A DNA stretch of 64,000 nucleotides from SZUA-35 sp965530755. GTDB lineage: Bacteria > Actinomycetota > Acidimicrobiia > Acidimicrobiales > SZUA-35. Under the pieces are notes generated by a model. That model was not told the DNA's origin, ran no database searches, and saw only the letters and a program-made list of their open reading frames with translations. The stretch is from contig CBESNA010000019.1 of the NCBI GenBank assembly GCA_965530755.1, positions 7,578 to 71,577 of the forward strand. The letters are read 5' to 3'. Shown piece by piece: positions 42,318 to 51,830 of this stretch. Position 1 is the stretch's first letter. Every line of letters starts with the position of its first letter. Made by a program: the position numbers and the translations under genes.

Positions 42318-43475
42318 CTATCGGCGCCGAGGTGAGGAAATGGACGCGGCAAGGTGATCTGGGACGTTGAATCGAGGCCGCTCGCCGGCCCGATAGTGCA
42401 CGACGAAGCCCTCGAGGATCCTGATGGAGATCCAACGGGCGATACCACGCGCCATGCGGCTGTCTTTCAAATACTTGGACGCCAATCGAGTTTCCACGGC
42501 GAAGAGCTTGACGAGCAGCCGCGAGGATCGAGCATCTCCGACCCCGAGCATGTTCGCCGTTTCGTCACCGATGAACAATCGGGTCATGGCCGATGACACT
42601 CCGTGCAGCCGAGAGATGGGAATGAACGAGTTCACCAACTCGATGAGGCTCGCGGTGAGATGAGTCCCCGCGTCGGACGGCTTCTCATTTCGAGATCGGA
42701 TGAGTACTTCGAGTTCGTCCATCTCGGCCCGGTCGAGCGGCAAGAGGTCGGGATCGATGCCGAGGAGACTGCCAACGACGTTCCACAAATGGCAGTAGTC
42801 CTCCGCCCCCTGCTCGTCGTATTCGATGCCGAGTTGGTCGAGAACATGGATCAGCGAGGAACTGAACGACAACATGGCGCCGAGCATGTGCTCCTGATTG
42901 ATCGGTGCACCCCAGGCGTCGTCCCACCGGGGCCAGACGTCTGGGTCGCTGGTTTTCGGGACCTTCCCGTGGGGGCTCACGACCATGTGGCGAACGCCGG
43001 CGTGCATCAGTCGTACTCGGCGAGCTGTTTCGTAACCGGCCGCACCGGGCTCGAGACCGGCGGGAGCCGTGACATCAAGAAGGAACTGCGCTGATTCGAG
43101 CACCCGTCGCTTGGCGTCGGTCTCGAGCCGGGCGGTCAAGGCCAGAACCTGTGCTCCATCGTGCGATGCGTAGGCCAGAGGAAGCGAGGAGAGGAACAGA
43201 CCGAGGCCGAGTTCGACGCCCCACTCGGCAAAGAACTGAACACCTCTGTCCAAACGATCGCTATCGGCGAAGTCTGGAAGCTCCGGCCGTCGTGCGAGCC
43301 AAGCAGCAACGTGCGGATCCGACGCGTCGCCAGTGACATGGCTCACGGCCAGAATGGACTTGAACAGTTCGTGCGGATCTCGATCGAGGTATTCATCGGC
43401 GAGGGCGTCAGCCTCGGGGTCCGAGCGTTGTCGAAGTTTGTCCAGTAGCGCTGCATCGATCGTCTGCACGTTCAT
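42318..43475 (-). CDS. DUF2236 / MpaB-type oxygenase-like protein
   Basis: A 385-residue protein of the DUF2236 (oxygenase MpaB / latex clearing protein-like) family, helical heme proteins. The conserved segment ARRVRLMHAGVRHMV provides the arginine-histidine motif, and a second cluster contains INQEHMLGAMLSFS followed by YCHLWNVVGSLLGI. There is no signal peptide. Family members are tied to oxidative cleavage of isoprenoids or fungal meroterpenoids, but most actinobacterial ones are uncharacterised. It is divergent from the cyclase-AAA gene, with 121 nt between. Confidence 0.72.
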   Translation of the reverse strand: MNVQTIDAALLDKLRQRSDPEADALADEYLDRDPHELFKSILAVSHVTGDASDPHVAAWLARRPELPDFADSDRLDRGVQFFAEWGVELGLGLFLSSLPLAYASHDGAQVLALTARLETDAKRRVLESAQFLLDVTAPAGLEPGAAGYETARRVRLMHAGVRHMVVSPHGKVPKTSDPDVWPRWDDAWGAPINQEHMLGAMLSFSSSLIHVLDQLGIEYDEQGAEDYCHLWNVVGSLLGIDPDLLPLDRAEMDELEVLIRSRNEKPSDAGTHLTASLIELVNSFIPISRLHGVSSAMTRLFIGDETANMLGVGDARSSRLLVKLFAVETRLASKYLKDSRMARGIARWISIRILEGFVVHYRAGERPRFNVPDHLAASISSPRRR

Positions 43476-43596
43476 CCTCCCGGCGCCCTCCTACCGACAG
43501 ATTGATATCAGCTACGGTGGCGCGACTCCAGCGAGTGGGGTCGGCACGATCACGAGGGAGGGGGAACGAAGGTTGACCGTTGACGCGTGGAGCGAC

Positions 43597-46500
43597 ATGG
43601 CAACCGTGCTCCCAACCGGCGTTCTGACGTTCCTGTTCACCGATGTCGTCGATTCGACGGCCATGTGGGAGAAGGCGCCCGATCTCATGGAGGCCGCCCT
43701 CGCGCGCCATGACGCGATCATCGAGAAGGCCGTGCTCGACCATGGCGGTCTCTTGCTCAAGCACAAGGGAGAAGGGGACAGCACGTTTTGCGTGTTCGTC
43801 TCGGCTGCGGATGCTGTGGCGGGGGCGGTCTCTGCCCGACGAGCCCTGACGCAGGAACCGTGGCACGAGCGTGCCCGCATCACAGTCCGGATGGGCCTGC
43901 ACAGCGGAGAATCCATTCTGCGAGGGCGAGATTATTTCGGACGCACCATCAACCGGGCTGCCCGGGTTCGCGCTGTTGCCGTCGGAGATCAGATCGTTCT
44001 GAGCGGGGCGGCAGCGCTTCTCGCCGGATCGGGCCTTCCAGAAAGCGTGGACGTACGGTTTCTCCGCCGGGCTGTCCTGAAGGGTATTGACGGGGCCGAG
44101 GAGATCTACGAACTGGTGGATGCGCAGGTCCAGACTCCTGCCGACGACGAGGTGACCAGTCAGGTACCGCTTCCGAGTGTCTTGAGTACCGCAGTTCCCG
44201 CAGTGTTCGTCGGCAGGAGCGATCACCTCGAGCGCATCGAACAGGCCCGCCGCCGCGCCGATGGGGGAGCCCAGCTCGTCTTGCTCGGCGGTGAACCAGG
44301 GGCCGGCAAGTCGACGCTGGCGGCAATCGCCGCGCGCTCCGCTCACGACGCCGGGTACACCGTGCTGTTCGGATCGTGCTCCGAGCGGACGGAAACCTTG
44401 TTCGAACCGTTCCGGCACATGCTCGAGCACTACGTGCGAGCAGCACCTCGTGATCTGCTGGCAGATCACGTCTCAGCCCACGGTGGCGAGGTCGGGCGTC
44501 TCACCTCGGCGTTGCGGACCCGGATGGGTGACATCTCGCCGGTCGAACAGCTCGACCCCGAGACCACGCGCTCGCTGCTGGAGGACGCGATCATCGACCT
44601 TCTCGAACGTGTTGCCTCCTGCGGGCCGCTCATGTTGGTGTTCGACGATCTGCAATGGGCTGACGCAACGAGCTTGGCGCTGCTCAGCCGACTGAATGGG
44701 ACGGGCGCGAGCATGACCGTGGTCTGCACCTATCGATCTGCCGAGGCACCTCATCTCGCCGCACTGCGATCGGGCCGATCACTGAACGGGACCACCGACG
44801 ATCTTCACGTGACGGGTCTGTCGAATGGCGAGGTGCTCGAACTGCTCGAAACGTACGCCGGGCGAGGTCTCGGGCAGACAGGCATCGAGGTCGCTGCCTA
44901 TTTGTCTGAACAGACGGGCGGCAACCCGTTCTTTCTCGCGCAGCTCCTCCGCCATTTCGTCGAGACCGGCCTGCTCACATCCGATAGCGAGGCTGGTTGG
45001 GTGATCGGCAAGGACCTCCAGGACGTCTCGACCCCTGGCACGGTGACTGCCGTGGTCGGCCAGCGACTCGAGCGGCTCGGCACGGAGGCGGCAAGAATTC
45101 TGGAAGTTGCTTCAGTGGTGGGTCAGCGTTTCGACTCGCGGTTGGTGGCGCACGTCCTGACGGCAGACGAACTCGATGTGGTCGATGCCATCGAAGCAGC
45201 GATCACCGCGTCCCTCGTCCGCGAGATCGACGTCGACACCTTCGAGTTCTCGCACGCCCTCGTTCGTGATTCGCTGTACGACGGACTCGGCCATACGCGT
45301 CGAGCCCTCCGGCACGAGCAATGCGGGCGGGCCATGGAGGAACTCTACGGAAAGGCAGTATCGGCTTCGGGTGTGGCATCGCACTGCCTGCGATCGAACT
45401 CCCGCGACAACGATCGCCTCGTTCGATGGGCTCGCCTGGCGGGTCGGAATGCCCTCGATGATCTGTCTCCTGAGGATGCACTCCAGTGGTTCGGTCATGC
45501 GCTCGAAGCTCTCGATTCAGATCGATCCGCGGAGCGCCTCGAGCTCCTGATCGACATCGCGCCCGCCCAGCGTTGGGTCGACAGTGATGTGTTCCGAACC
45601 ACGATGCTCGAGGCCGGAGAGCTCGCCGAACAGCTTGCTGACGAGGCGGCCTTCGTTCGAGTCGTGCTGGCAAACAACCGAGGCGGTGCGAGTCGATCGG
45701 GAGCTGTCGACGAGGCTCGTGTTGCGTCGATTGAAAGAGCGTTGGAGATCGTCGGGTCAGAGGTCTCGCCTGACCGCGCCCGGTTGTTGGGCACGCTGGC
45801 CATCGAACTCTCCCAGCGTGACGACCCTGACTTGGTCAACGCGATTGCTCTGGAGGCCGTCGAGTGCGCTGAGCAAGCAGATGATGAGGTCGCACTCTTG
45901 ACGGTCCTGCTCCACACCACCGAGGCGACCCGCATTCCGGCCACCTTTGACCAGCGAATGGCAGACGGTGAGCGGGTGCTCGACCTGGCGGTCCGCGTCG
46001 GTGACCCGCGGCTCCGGGGACTTGCTGCGGTTCGCGACGTTCGGTTGAAGATCGAGGCGGCAGCCTTCGATGAGGTCGGCCCTTCCATGGCGGTCATCGA
46101 AGAGTTCGGCCACCTCGACCCGTACGTCGGGCAGAATCTGCTCAGCCTGCGAGCAGTGCTGGCCCACGTCAATGGTGACACCGAAGCCGCTCTCGGACAT
46201 GCCGCCGCGGCGCGCGAGGCGATGCGGGGCGAAGTCGATGGGGAGGCGGTCTACATGGCGACCACCTCATTCGTCCTCTGGGACAGAGGCCAACTTGGAT
46301 CGCTTCTCCCGACGATTGAAGCGACCGTCCGCCGCTACCCGGCGGTCACCGGATTCCAGGCGGTGCTGGCCGCTGCGTATTGTGACGTGGACGACTTCGA
46401 TTCGGCATCACAGATCCTTTCCCAGTCGACATCGAATGGCTTTGCCGACCATTCGATGAACCCGCTCTGGATGTTGACCATGTCGATGTTCGCCAGCGTG

Positions 46501-46893
46501 TGTATCGACGTCGGCGACGTGCAAGCGGCCACGATGATCTACGACCTGCTCGATCCATTTCGAGGGCGGGCCAACAGCGCGGTTGTGGCCTTCAACGGCC
46601 TCGTCAGTGAGAGTTTGGCCGGCCTCGCTCTCGTCGCCGGGAACCTCCCCCAGGCCGAGCGTGATGCAGTGGAGGCTTTGGCGCAGGCCGAGAAAGTCGG
46701 CGCCCCCATCTCCGCTGTGCGAACTCGCCTCATCCAGTGCCGGGTTCTGGTCGATCGAGGTGGAGCGGAAGACCTCGACCGGGCGATCGTTCTCGCCCAC
46801 CGGGTCGCCGAAGACGCGAGCGAGTTCAGCCTTGCGACGGTGCACCGAAGAGCGGAGGAGCTGATGACCTCGCTGCGAACGGCGGCCTCATGA
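43597..46893 (+). CDS. Adenylate cyclase domain / AAA ATPase regulator with TPR-like tail
   Basis: A 1098-residue signalling protein. Residues 9-170 form a class III nucleotide cyclase homology domain: metal aspartates Asp16 (FTDVVDST) and Asp61 (KGEGDS), and NRAARV (119-124) as the transition-state segment, so it may be active. A P-loop NTPase of the STAND/MalT type follows, with Walker A GGEPGAGKST (231-240) and Walker B LMLVFDD (345-351), then an extended alpha-helical TPR-like tail to about 1090. There is no C-terminal LuxR HTH. ATG 43597 has GTGGAG upstream. Its stop overlaps the next gene, so it leads the peroxidase operon. Confidence 0.85.
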   Translation: MATVLPTGVLTFLFTDVVDSTAMWEKAPDLMEAALARHDAIIEKAVLDHGGLLLKHKGEGDSTFCVFVSAADAVAGAVSARRALTQEPWHERARITVRMGLHSGESILRGRDYFGRTINRAARVRAVAVGDQIVLSGAAALLAGSGLPESVDVRFLRRAVLKGIDGAEEIYELVDAQVQTPADDEVTSQVPLPSVLSTAVPAVFVGRSDHLERIEQARRRADGGAQLVLLGGEPGAGKSTLAAIAARSAHDAGYTVLFGSCSERTETLFEPFRHMLEHYVRAAPRDLLADHVSAHGGEVGRLTSALRTRMGDISPVEQLDPETTRSLLEDAIIDLLERVASCGPLMLVFDDLQWADATSLALLSRLNGTGASMTVVCTYRSAEAPHLAALRSGRSLNGTTDDLHVTGLSNGEVLELLETYAGRGLGQTGIEVAAYLSEQTGGNPFFLAQLLRHFVETGLLTSDSEAGWVIGKDLQDVSTPGTVTAVVGQRLERLGTEAARILEVASVVGQRFDSRLVAHVLTADELDVVDAIEAAITASLVREIDVDTFEFSHALVRDSLYDGLGHTRRALRHEQCGRAMEELYGKAVSASGVASHCLRSNSRDNDRLVRWARLAGRNALDDLSPEDALQWFGHALEALDSDRSAERLELLIDIAPAQRWVDSDVFRTTMLEAGELAEQLADEAAFVRVVLANNRGGASRSGAVDEARVASIERALEIVGSEVSPDRARLLGTLAIELSQRDDPDLVNAIALEAVECAEQADDEVALLTVLLHTTEATRIPATFDQRMADGERVLDLAVRVGDPRLRGLAAVRDVRLKIEAAAFDEVGPSMAVIEEFGHLDPYVGQNLLSLRAVLAHVNGDTEAALGHAAAAREAMRGEVDGEAVYMATTSFVLWDRGQLGSLLPTIEATVRRYPAVTGFQAVLAAAYCDVDDFDSASQILSQSTSNGFADHSMNPLWMLTMSMFASVCIDVGDVQAATMIYDLLDPFRGRANSAVVAFNGLVSESLAGLALVAGNLPQAERDAVEALAQAEKVGAPISAVRTRLIQCRVLVDRGGAEDLDRAIVLAHRVAEDASEFSLATVHRRAEELMTSLRTAAS

Positions 46894-47444
46894 GCGACCA
46901 AGACCATCAGGCCACCGCTGTGTCGATCGTCGTCTCCATCAGGCGACTCGGGATGTCGTGGTATCGGTTGCTCTTCCTTGCGGCACGAAACGTCGGATGG
47001 GTCACCGCTCCGATGCGTCAGCAGCAGTTCATCCATTTCTGTCATTGGATGTTGTTGACCCATCTGCCAGACGAGACCGGCCGGCTGAAGCGCCTACGTC
47101 ACCCGGTCCTGTGGTTCGAGAGCAACTACGACGGTGACGTCGTGCGATACATGGACACCTTCGCTCGAATCATTCCGTGGCGAATGCGAGCTGCGTGGAC
47201 GCCGACCCAACGGTTCCCCGACATGTTTCCATCGGCGCCCTTTCATCAGTGGACTGTCGACAATGCGTATGAGACCGCTCACTACTGGTCCGCGTACCCG
47301 GATGCCACCACGAGAGATGTTGGCCGCGCTCTGAGAATGACGGCGGCTTCGCGGGGACTTCCGGCAGATCTGGATTCGATTGCCCCAGCTGAGTTCGAGC
47401 GGCTGTGGCGGAGGTTCCTCGCCGAGAACCAGGGCGACCTCTGA
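46890..47444 (+). CDS. Unknown protein in the peroxidase operon
   Basis: A 184-residue basic protein I do not recognise. It has amphipathic or weakly hydrophobic helices near the N-terminus (MSWYRLLFLAARNVGW and FIHFCHWMLLTHLP). Aromatic-rich segments follow, such as HPVLWFESNYDGDVVRYMD and SAPFHQWTVDNAYETAHYWSAY. It may sit at the membrane surface. Overlaps on both sides (ATGA upstream, TGATG downstream) place it in one operon with the cyclase-AAA regulator and the DyP peroxidase. Confidence 0.55.
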   Translation: MSDQDHQATAVSIVVSIRRLGMSWYRLLFLAARNVGWVTAPMRQQQFIHFCHWMLLTHLPDETGRLKRLRHPVLWFESNYDGDVVRYMDTFARIIPWRMRAAWTPTQRFPDMFPSAPFHQWTVDNAYETAHYWSAYPDATTRDVGRALRMTAASRGLPADLDSIAPAEFERLWRRFLAENQGDL

Positions 47445-47950
47445 TGCCGGTGACGCACTTGACCGTGATCACAGCGGTGAAGCCGGGGCGACACGACGAG
47501 CTTCGGACTTTACTCGGGTCGATTCCCACAGGTGCCGCCAGCCCGTTTGCCAGAATTCCCGGCACCCACAATGGGCGGTGGGCGCTGATCGATACGTCAG
47601 CGTCACTGACGGCTCCGCTGCGAGCCGGTGGCCTTGTGGCTCCCATGCTGGTGTGTTCGGCTGCGATCGACTCCACACCAGCGCAATGGCTGTCTGCGCT
47701 CCTCGCCGAGGTCGGAGGCCTCGCCGACGAGATCTGGGGGCATTGTCCCGGTTGGCCGACAACTGACCACGTCGGTCACCTGCTTGCTCATCAGGTCAAG
47801 CCACATCTCGGCTTCGCAACGTGGGACGAGCCCGCAGCGGAGATTCGTCGTGCGCTCGACTGTCGGGGGAAACTGGTCGACTTCGCGGTACGGACGCAAG
47901 GTTTGCCCGCGGCCGAACTACTCGATGCGTATCGACGGGAGTTCTCGTGA
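47444..47950 (+). CDS. Unknown protein linked to DyP peroxidase
   Basis: A 168-residue cytoplasmic protein. It has the pattern LTVITAVKPGRHDELRTLL followed by SPFARIPGTHNGRWALIDT, which looks like a ferredoxin-like alpha/beta unit as in dimeric alpha/beta-barrel proteins (the fold also used by DyP peroxidases). A second half has LGFATWDEPAAEIRRALD. No active-site residues are evident. The start overlaps the preceding stop by 1 nt and the end overlaps the peroxidase GTG, so it is very likely a partner of the peroxidase. Confidence 0.55.
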   Translation: MPVTHLTVITAVKPGRHDELRTLLGSIPTGAASPFARIPGTHNGRWALIDTSASLTAPLRAGGLVAPMLVCSAAIDSTPAQWLSALLAEVGGLADEIWGHCPGWPTTDHVGHLLAHQVKPHLGFATWDEPAAEIRRALDCRGKLVDFAVRTQGLPAAELLDAYRREFS

Positions 47951-50022
47951 GGAGTGAGGGTCCGAACCCGCGGAACATCCAAGGCGACGTTCTCAAGGCA
48001 TACGGACTGCGCTTCTCGGCCCATGTGTTCGTCAACATCTCTCACAGCAACGGGGGACGGGCGGTCCTGGCTGCAACCCTCACGCAGGTGACGAGTGCTG
48101 CAGACTGGTCCAATCGGCCGTCGATCACCCTCAACGTCGGCCTGACCGCCACCGGTCTGCAGGCGCTCGGCGCTCCCAACGAGCTGATCGAGTCCTTTCC
48201 CGTTGCGTTCAGCGAGGGCATGTCGGCCCGCGCTCCGTTGCTGGGGGACACGGAGCAATCAGCCCCGTCCACATGGGATGAAGGGCTCGGCACGGGAGCG
48301 GCCCACATCCTCTTCACCATCAACGCCGCCTCGTCCGGCGAGCTGAACAATGCAGTCGAGCAGCTCGTGGATGTCTGCGCGCTCAACCACGTGGCCGTCG
48401 TCAGCGATCAGCGCGGTGCTCGGCTTCCCGACAGGAAAGAGCATTTCGGCTACACCGATGGCATCGGTCAGCCAGCAGTTGATGGCACAGCCGGGCCGGT
48501 CAAGGGCGAGGGTGATCTCACGCTCCTGCACCAGTGGCGAGGGCTTCCAGTCGGGGAGTTCTTCCATGGGCACACCGACGGTGACGGCCATCAGTCGCCG
48601 GGACCGGCACCGCCGTTCGAGCGTGACGGAACGTTCAAGGTCTGGCGGAAGCTCCACGAGAACGTTCCTGTCTTCCGCCAATGGGTGGCATCGGAGTCAA
48701 CGCGGCTCGGGTTCGATGATGCGCATCTCCGGGCCAAGTTGATCGGCCGATGGCCGGACGGAACTCCCTTGACCCTGAGCCCGGACCGGCCGGATCCGGC
48801 GATCGCAGCTGACCCTGGCCGGTTCAACGCTTTCGACTACACGAACGACCCCCTCGGAGACCGGTGCCCCTTGGGTGCACACATTCGTCGTGTCAATCCT
48901 CGTGCCGGACTTGGGTTCGGCGATGCGCTGTCCGAGCGACAGAGGATCATCAGACGAGGGATGACGTACGGCCCGGCACTCGCCGAGGGGGCGCCGGCCG
49001 ATGGTGCGGACCGCGGCATCTTCTTCGTTGCGTACATGGCCGACATCGAGCGTCAGTACGAATTCATCCAGCGAAACTGGTGCAACAGCGGCGACGTCGT
49101 TGGCGTCGGCCGTGACCGTGACCCCTTCGTCGGTCGGGCTCCAGGCGACCACAAGTTCGTTGTCCCTGGGCCCGTACCGGCAATCGTGCACCCGCTGCCC
49201 GAGCTCGTGACGACGAAGGGCGGGGAGTACCTGTGGGTTCCGTCCTTGCCTTCGCTGGAACGCCTGGCCAACGGACACTACAAGTCCGATCCTGTGATGC
49301 CTGCGCTCCCATTGCACGAACGGTTGGTCGGAGGCGCAGTTGGCCTGATGCTTGCCCCGGCCACTGCGGCTGGGTCCTTGGTTCGCGGCAAACGGATCGT
49401 TCATCCCGTCGGCGTCGGGTACGAAGCAGAACTCGAGATCTTTGATCCACCGCTGCGGTCCCTCGCGGGGACGCAATTGGCAACGCCAGGCCGACTCCCG
49501 GCTCGTGTCCGCCTGTCCCGAGCGTTCGCGTTTCCCGGCCAGCGTCGGGATGTTCGCGGTTTCGCATTGCGGCTGATCGTTGATGGGACCGAAGGCGTCC
49601 AAGATCTGCTGTTGGCCACCGTTGCCCCTGGCCGACTCGGAAACGCAGTGTCGGTCCTGCTCGAGAGCTACGACGGCACATACTCGACCATGGTTCGGCT
49701 TCGTGCACCGGCCGGGCCATTGCTTTTTCACATTCGACCACGACAGGCCTTGCCATCCGATCCGAACATCGAAGCAGGATCAGGCGTCGGGCTCCGATTC
49801 GACGTCTCTGCCGGCTCATCGTCAGATGAGCTCCGGATTCTTGGTGTCCTCACGCTTCTCGCTCCGCTGGCAAATGCGGAAACCGAAGCGCTCTCGTTCT
49901 CCCTCGCCAACGACGGCGCTGGGCTTCGAGCCCACGGAATCCTCAACGTGGCGCGAAAGATCGCCTATCGCTCCAGCCGTCGAGGTCGATCGCTGAGGCA
50001 GAGTTCCGCACGCTCGCATTGA
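47947..50022 (+). CDS. DyP-type peroxidase with catalase-like C-terminal extension
   Basis: A 691-residue heme peroxidase. Residues 1 to about 460 are a DyP fold with the distal GxxDG motif GYTDG (168-172, catalytic Asp171) and the proximal heme ligand His312 in CPLGAHIRRVNPR. The last roughly 200 residues are not part of standard DyPs. They contain VRLSRAFAFPGQRRDVRGFALRLIVDG and VQDLLLAT, which resemble the catalase-fold core (VRFS...RGFA...DL). There is no Tat or Sec signal, so it is cytoplasmic. The GTG overlaps the upstream stop (GTGA). Confidence 0.82.
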   Translation: MRSEGPNPRNIQGDVLKAYGLRFSAHVFVNISHSNGGRAVLAATLTQVTSAADWSNRPSITLNVGLTATGLQALGAPNELIESFPVAFSEGMSARAPLLGDTEQSAPSTWDEGLGTGAAHILFTINAASSGELNNAVEQLVDVCALNHVAVVSDQRGARLPDRKEHFGYTDGIGQPAVDGTAGPVKGEGDLTLLHQWRGLPVGEFFHGHTDGDGHQSPGPAPPFERDGTFKVWRKLHENVPVFRQWVASESTRLGFDDAHLRAKLIGRWPDGTPLTLSPDRPDPAIAADPGRFNAFDYTNDPLGDRCPLGAHIRRVNPRAGLGFGDALSERQRIIRRGMTYGPALAEGAPADGADRGIFFVAYMADIERQYEFIQRNWCNSGDVVGVGRDRDPFVGRAPGDHKFVVPGPVPAIVHPLPELVTTKGGEYLWVPSLPSLERLANGHYKSDPVMPALPLHERLVGGAVGLMLAPATAAGSLVRGKRIVHPVGVGYEAELEIFDPPLRSLAGTQLATPGRLPARVRLSRAFAFPGQRRDVRGFALRLIVDGTEGVQDLLLATVAPGRLGNAVSVLLESYDGTYSTMVRLRAPAGPLLFHIRPRQALPSDPNIEAGSGVGLRFDVSAGSSSDELRILGVLTLLAPLANAETEALSFSLANDGAGLRAHGILNVARKIAYRSSRRGRSLRQSSARSH

Positions 50023-50180
50023 CGACCGGGGAGGTTGTCGAGCCGTTACCCGGTGAATGACGTGTCCGTGTCTGGATGGGGCCACCCAATCGGGGTCACA
50101 GTGGGTGCATGAGTCGATGTCCGGGAGGCCAGCCGCGACGACGTGCGGTATTTGCGGTAGGTGGAGAGCGGCGCTGACTC

Positions 50181-50648
50181 GTGCACAACACGATCCTGGC
50201 CACGGTTGTGGTAGCCGACGACGACGCGAATGTGCGTGACGCGCTCGCCGGTCTGCTCGATGATCATCCGTGTCTTCAAGTCGTGGGGCTTGCCGGCACG
50301 GGTCGCATGGCAGCCGAGCTGTGCGGGCTTCATCAGCCCTCGCTTGCCGTCGTCGACGTGATGATGCCCGATGGGGGCGAGTTCGCGATTCGCGCCATCC
50401 TCGAGGTTTCTCCGTTCACGATCGTGTCGATGTTCACGGCACGATCTGATCGTCTGACCCGTGACCGAATGCTTGCGGCGGGTGCGGCCGCCTCGTTCAC
50501 CAAGGGCGGTGCTTCGGATCTTGCAAACGAACTGGCCGGGCTGTGGGCGTCCTGGCGAGGTCCCGGCTCGGATGCCGCTGACTGTGGTGAGGCCCCGGCT
50601 GACCGAAAGAGACCGCGATCGCCAGTCGGTTGGGGGTCAGTGGACTAG
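50181..50648 (+). CDS. Single-domain response regulator (receiver)
   Basis: A 155-residue protein with a CheY-like receiver: acidic pair DDD at 13-15, phospho-acceptor Asp59 in AVVDVMMP and the conserved Lys in ASFTKGG. The C-terminal 35 residues are low-complexity and carry no DNA-binding domain, so it acts by protein contact. GTG start. It precedes a histidine kinase on the same strand with a 58 nt gap, which suggests a pair. Confidence 0.75.
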   Translation: MHNTILATVVVADDDANVRDALAGLLDDHPCLQVVGLAGTGRMAAELCGLHQPSLAVVDVMMPDGGEFAIRAILEVSPFTIVSMFTARSDRLTRDRMLAAGAAASFTKGGASDLANELAGLWASWRGPGSDAADCGEAPADRKRPRSPVGWGSVD

Positions 50649-50706
50649 TCGGTCTCGTCACGGGGCAGGAACGGGCCGCTGGGTTGGCCGCCGCTAATGT
50701 GGGCCC

Positions 50707-51756
50707 ATGGTCGTGCGCGCAAACGCTGAGGAATCAGCATTCGAAGGGGCCACCGCTTCCTTCATGCGCTCCATGCTCGGTATCGATGGCCGCTGGCTCG
50801 CCAACCTGGCCGGCGATGGGCGTCCGAGCGAGACGCTTCGGTATCTGTGCGACTCGGCCCGTGACTTGCTCGGGGCCGACGACGTCGCGGTCCGCTTGTA
50901 CGAGGGAGCGATCGGCCTCTCGGGCCTCGTCGAATCCGGGCCGGGAGTGCTGGGCAGGGAAGTGGTGGTGCCGCAGCTCATCGCTGATGTCGGCAACCCT
51001 GCAGACGGACCCCTCGGGCAGCTGGAGTTCTGGTGGGCCGACTCGGAGCGGCAACCGACTCCGCTCGATGAGCTGGTCGCGACCCGTTTCGCGACGATGG
51101 CGCTCCTCGTGCTGGAGCGGCACATGGGCAAGCGCCGCCAACTCCAAGCCATTGCCCAGGAGCGCGAATCAACCGCGGGAGAGATCCACGACGACCCCAT
51201 ACAGGTCATGACGGCCGTGTCACTTCAACTCCAGCGAACCGCCTCGCGCCTTGCAGACGGCGAGGATCGTGCCGCGATCCAGCAGGCGAGGGCCCTCAAC
51301 GACGACGCCATCGACCGCCTCCGTCACGTCATCTTCTCCTTGCACCCCGCCACCCTGGCCGAAGATGGACTCACCGCCTCGATCGAGGCATATTGCGAGA
51401 GCTACGTCGAGCCCGAGGGACTTGCCTGGAAGGTCACAGGTTTTTCCGATGATGAGGTTCCCCTCGAACTCGGTGCGCTCGCGTTCCGGCTCTGTCGGAA
51501 CGCCCTGGTGAACGTGGTCGAACATGCCCAGGCGAGTGCGGTGGTGATCGATGTGTCCTCCATCGACGGACTGTTGCAGGTCGAGGTGCGCGATGACGGC
51601 ATCGGGTTCGACCTCGCGCAAGTCCGTCACACCAGGGTTGGGCACGTCGGTATCCCTCATGCGGTGACACTGGCCCGCTGGGCCGCCGGCACCTACACGA
51701 CGGTGAGCACCCCTGGGCAGGGCACAACCGTCACCGTGAAGCTTCCGATCCTCTGA
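50707..51756 (+). CDS. NarL-type sensor histidine kinase (HisKA_3)
   Basis: A 349-residue soluble kinase with an N-terminal GAF-like sensor (about 40-140), a HisKA_3 dimerisation helix with phospho-acceptor His161 (GEIHDDPIQVM) and an HATPase domain: N-box LCRNALVNVVEHA, G1 DDGIGFD and G2 GQGTTVTV. No transmembrane helix is present, so it senses a cytoplasmic cue. The partner may be the receiver protein just upstream, or the NarL-type regulator at about 59.3 kb. Confidence 0.85.
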   Translation: MVVRANAEESAFEGATASFMRSMLGIDGRWLANLAGDGRPSETLRYLCDSARDLLGADDVAVRLYEGAIGLSGLVESGPGVLGREVVVPQLIADVGNPADGPLGQLEFWWADSERQPTPLDELVATRFATMALLVLERHMGKRRQLQAIAQERESTAGEIHDDPIQVMTAVSLQLQRTASRLADGEDRAAIQQARALNDDAIDRLRHVIFSLHPATLAEDGLTASIEAYCESYVEPEGLAWKVTGFSDDEVPLELGALAFRLCRNALVNVVEHAQASAVVIDVSSIDGLLQVEVRDDGIGFDLAQVRHTRVGHVGIPHAVTLARWAAGTYTTVSTPGQGTTVTVKLPIL

Positions 51757-51813
51757 CCGGTGTCTGGCTGCGTCGGCGCTGTCTGGTCGCTCGGTCGAAG
51801 GCGTCGTGCGACC

Positions 51814-51830
51814 CGCTCAGGAGCTGAGCG
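51814..51830. terminator. Perfect hairpin between kinase and zwf
   Basis: CGCTCAG-GAG-CTGAGCG is a perfect seven-pair hairpin with a three-base loop. It lies where the convergent kinase and glucose-6-phosphate dehydrogenase genes end and includes the zwf stop codon. No T-run follows on either strand, so a terminator role is plausible but not certain. Confidence 0.4.

Noticed and set aside
43333..43596. Longer N-terminus of the cyclase/AAA protein (extension upstream of 43597)
   Set aside because: The extension overlaps the divergent DUF2236 gene and is unrelated to the cyclase domain. ATG 43597 has a ribosome-binding site and sits 8 residues before the domain.
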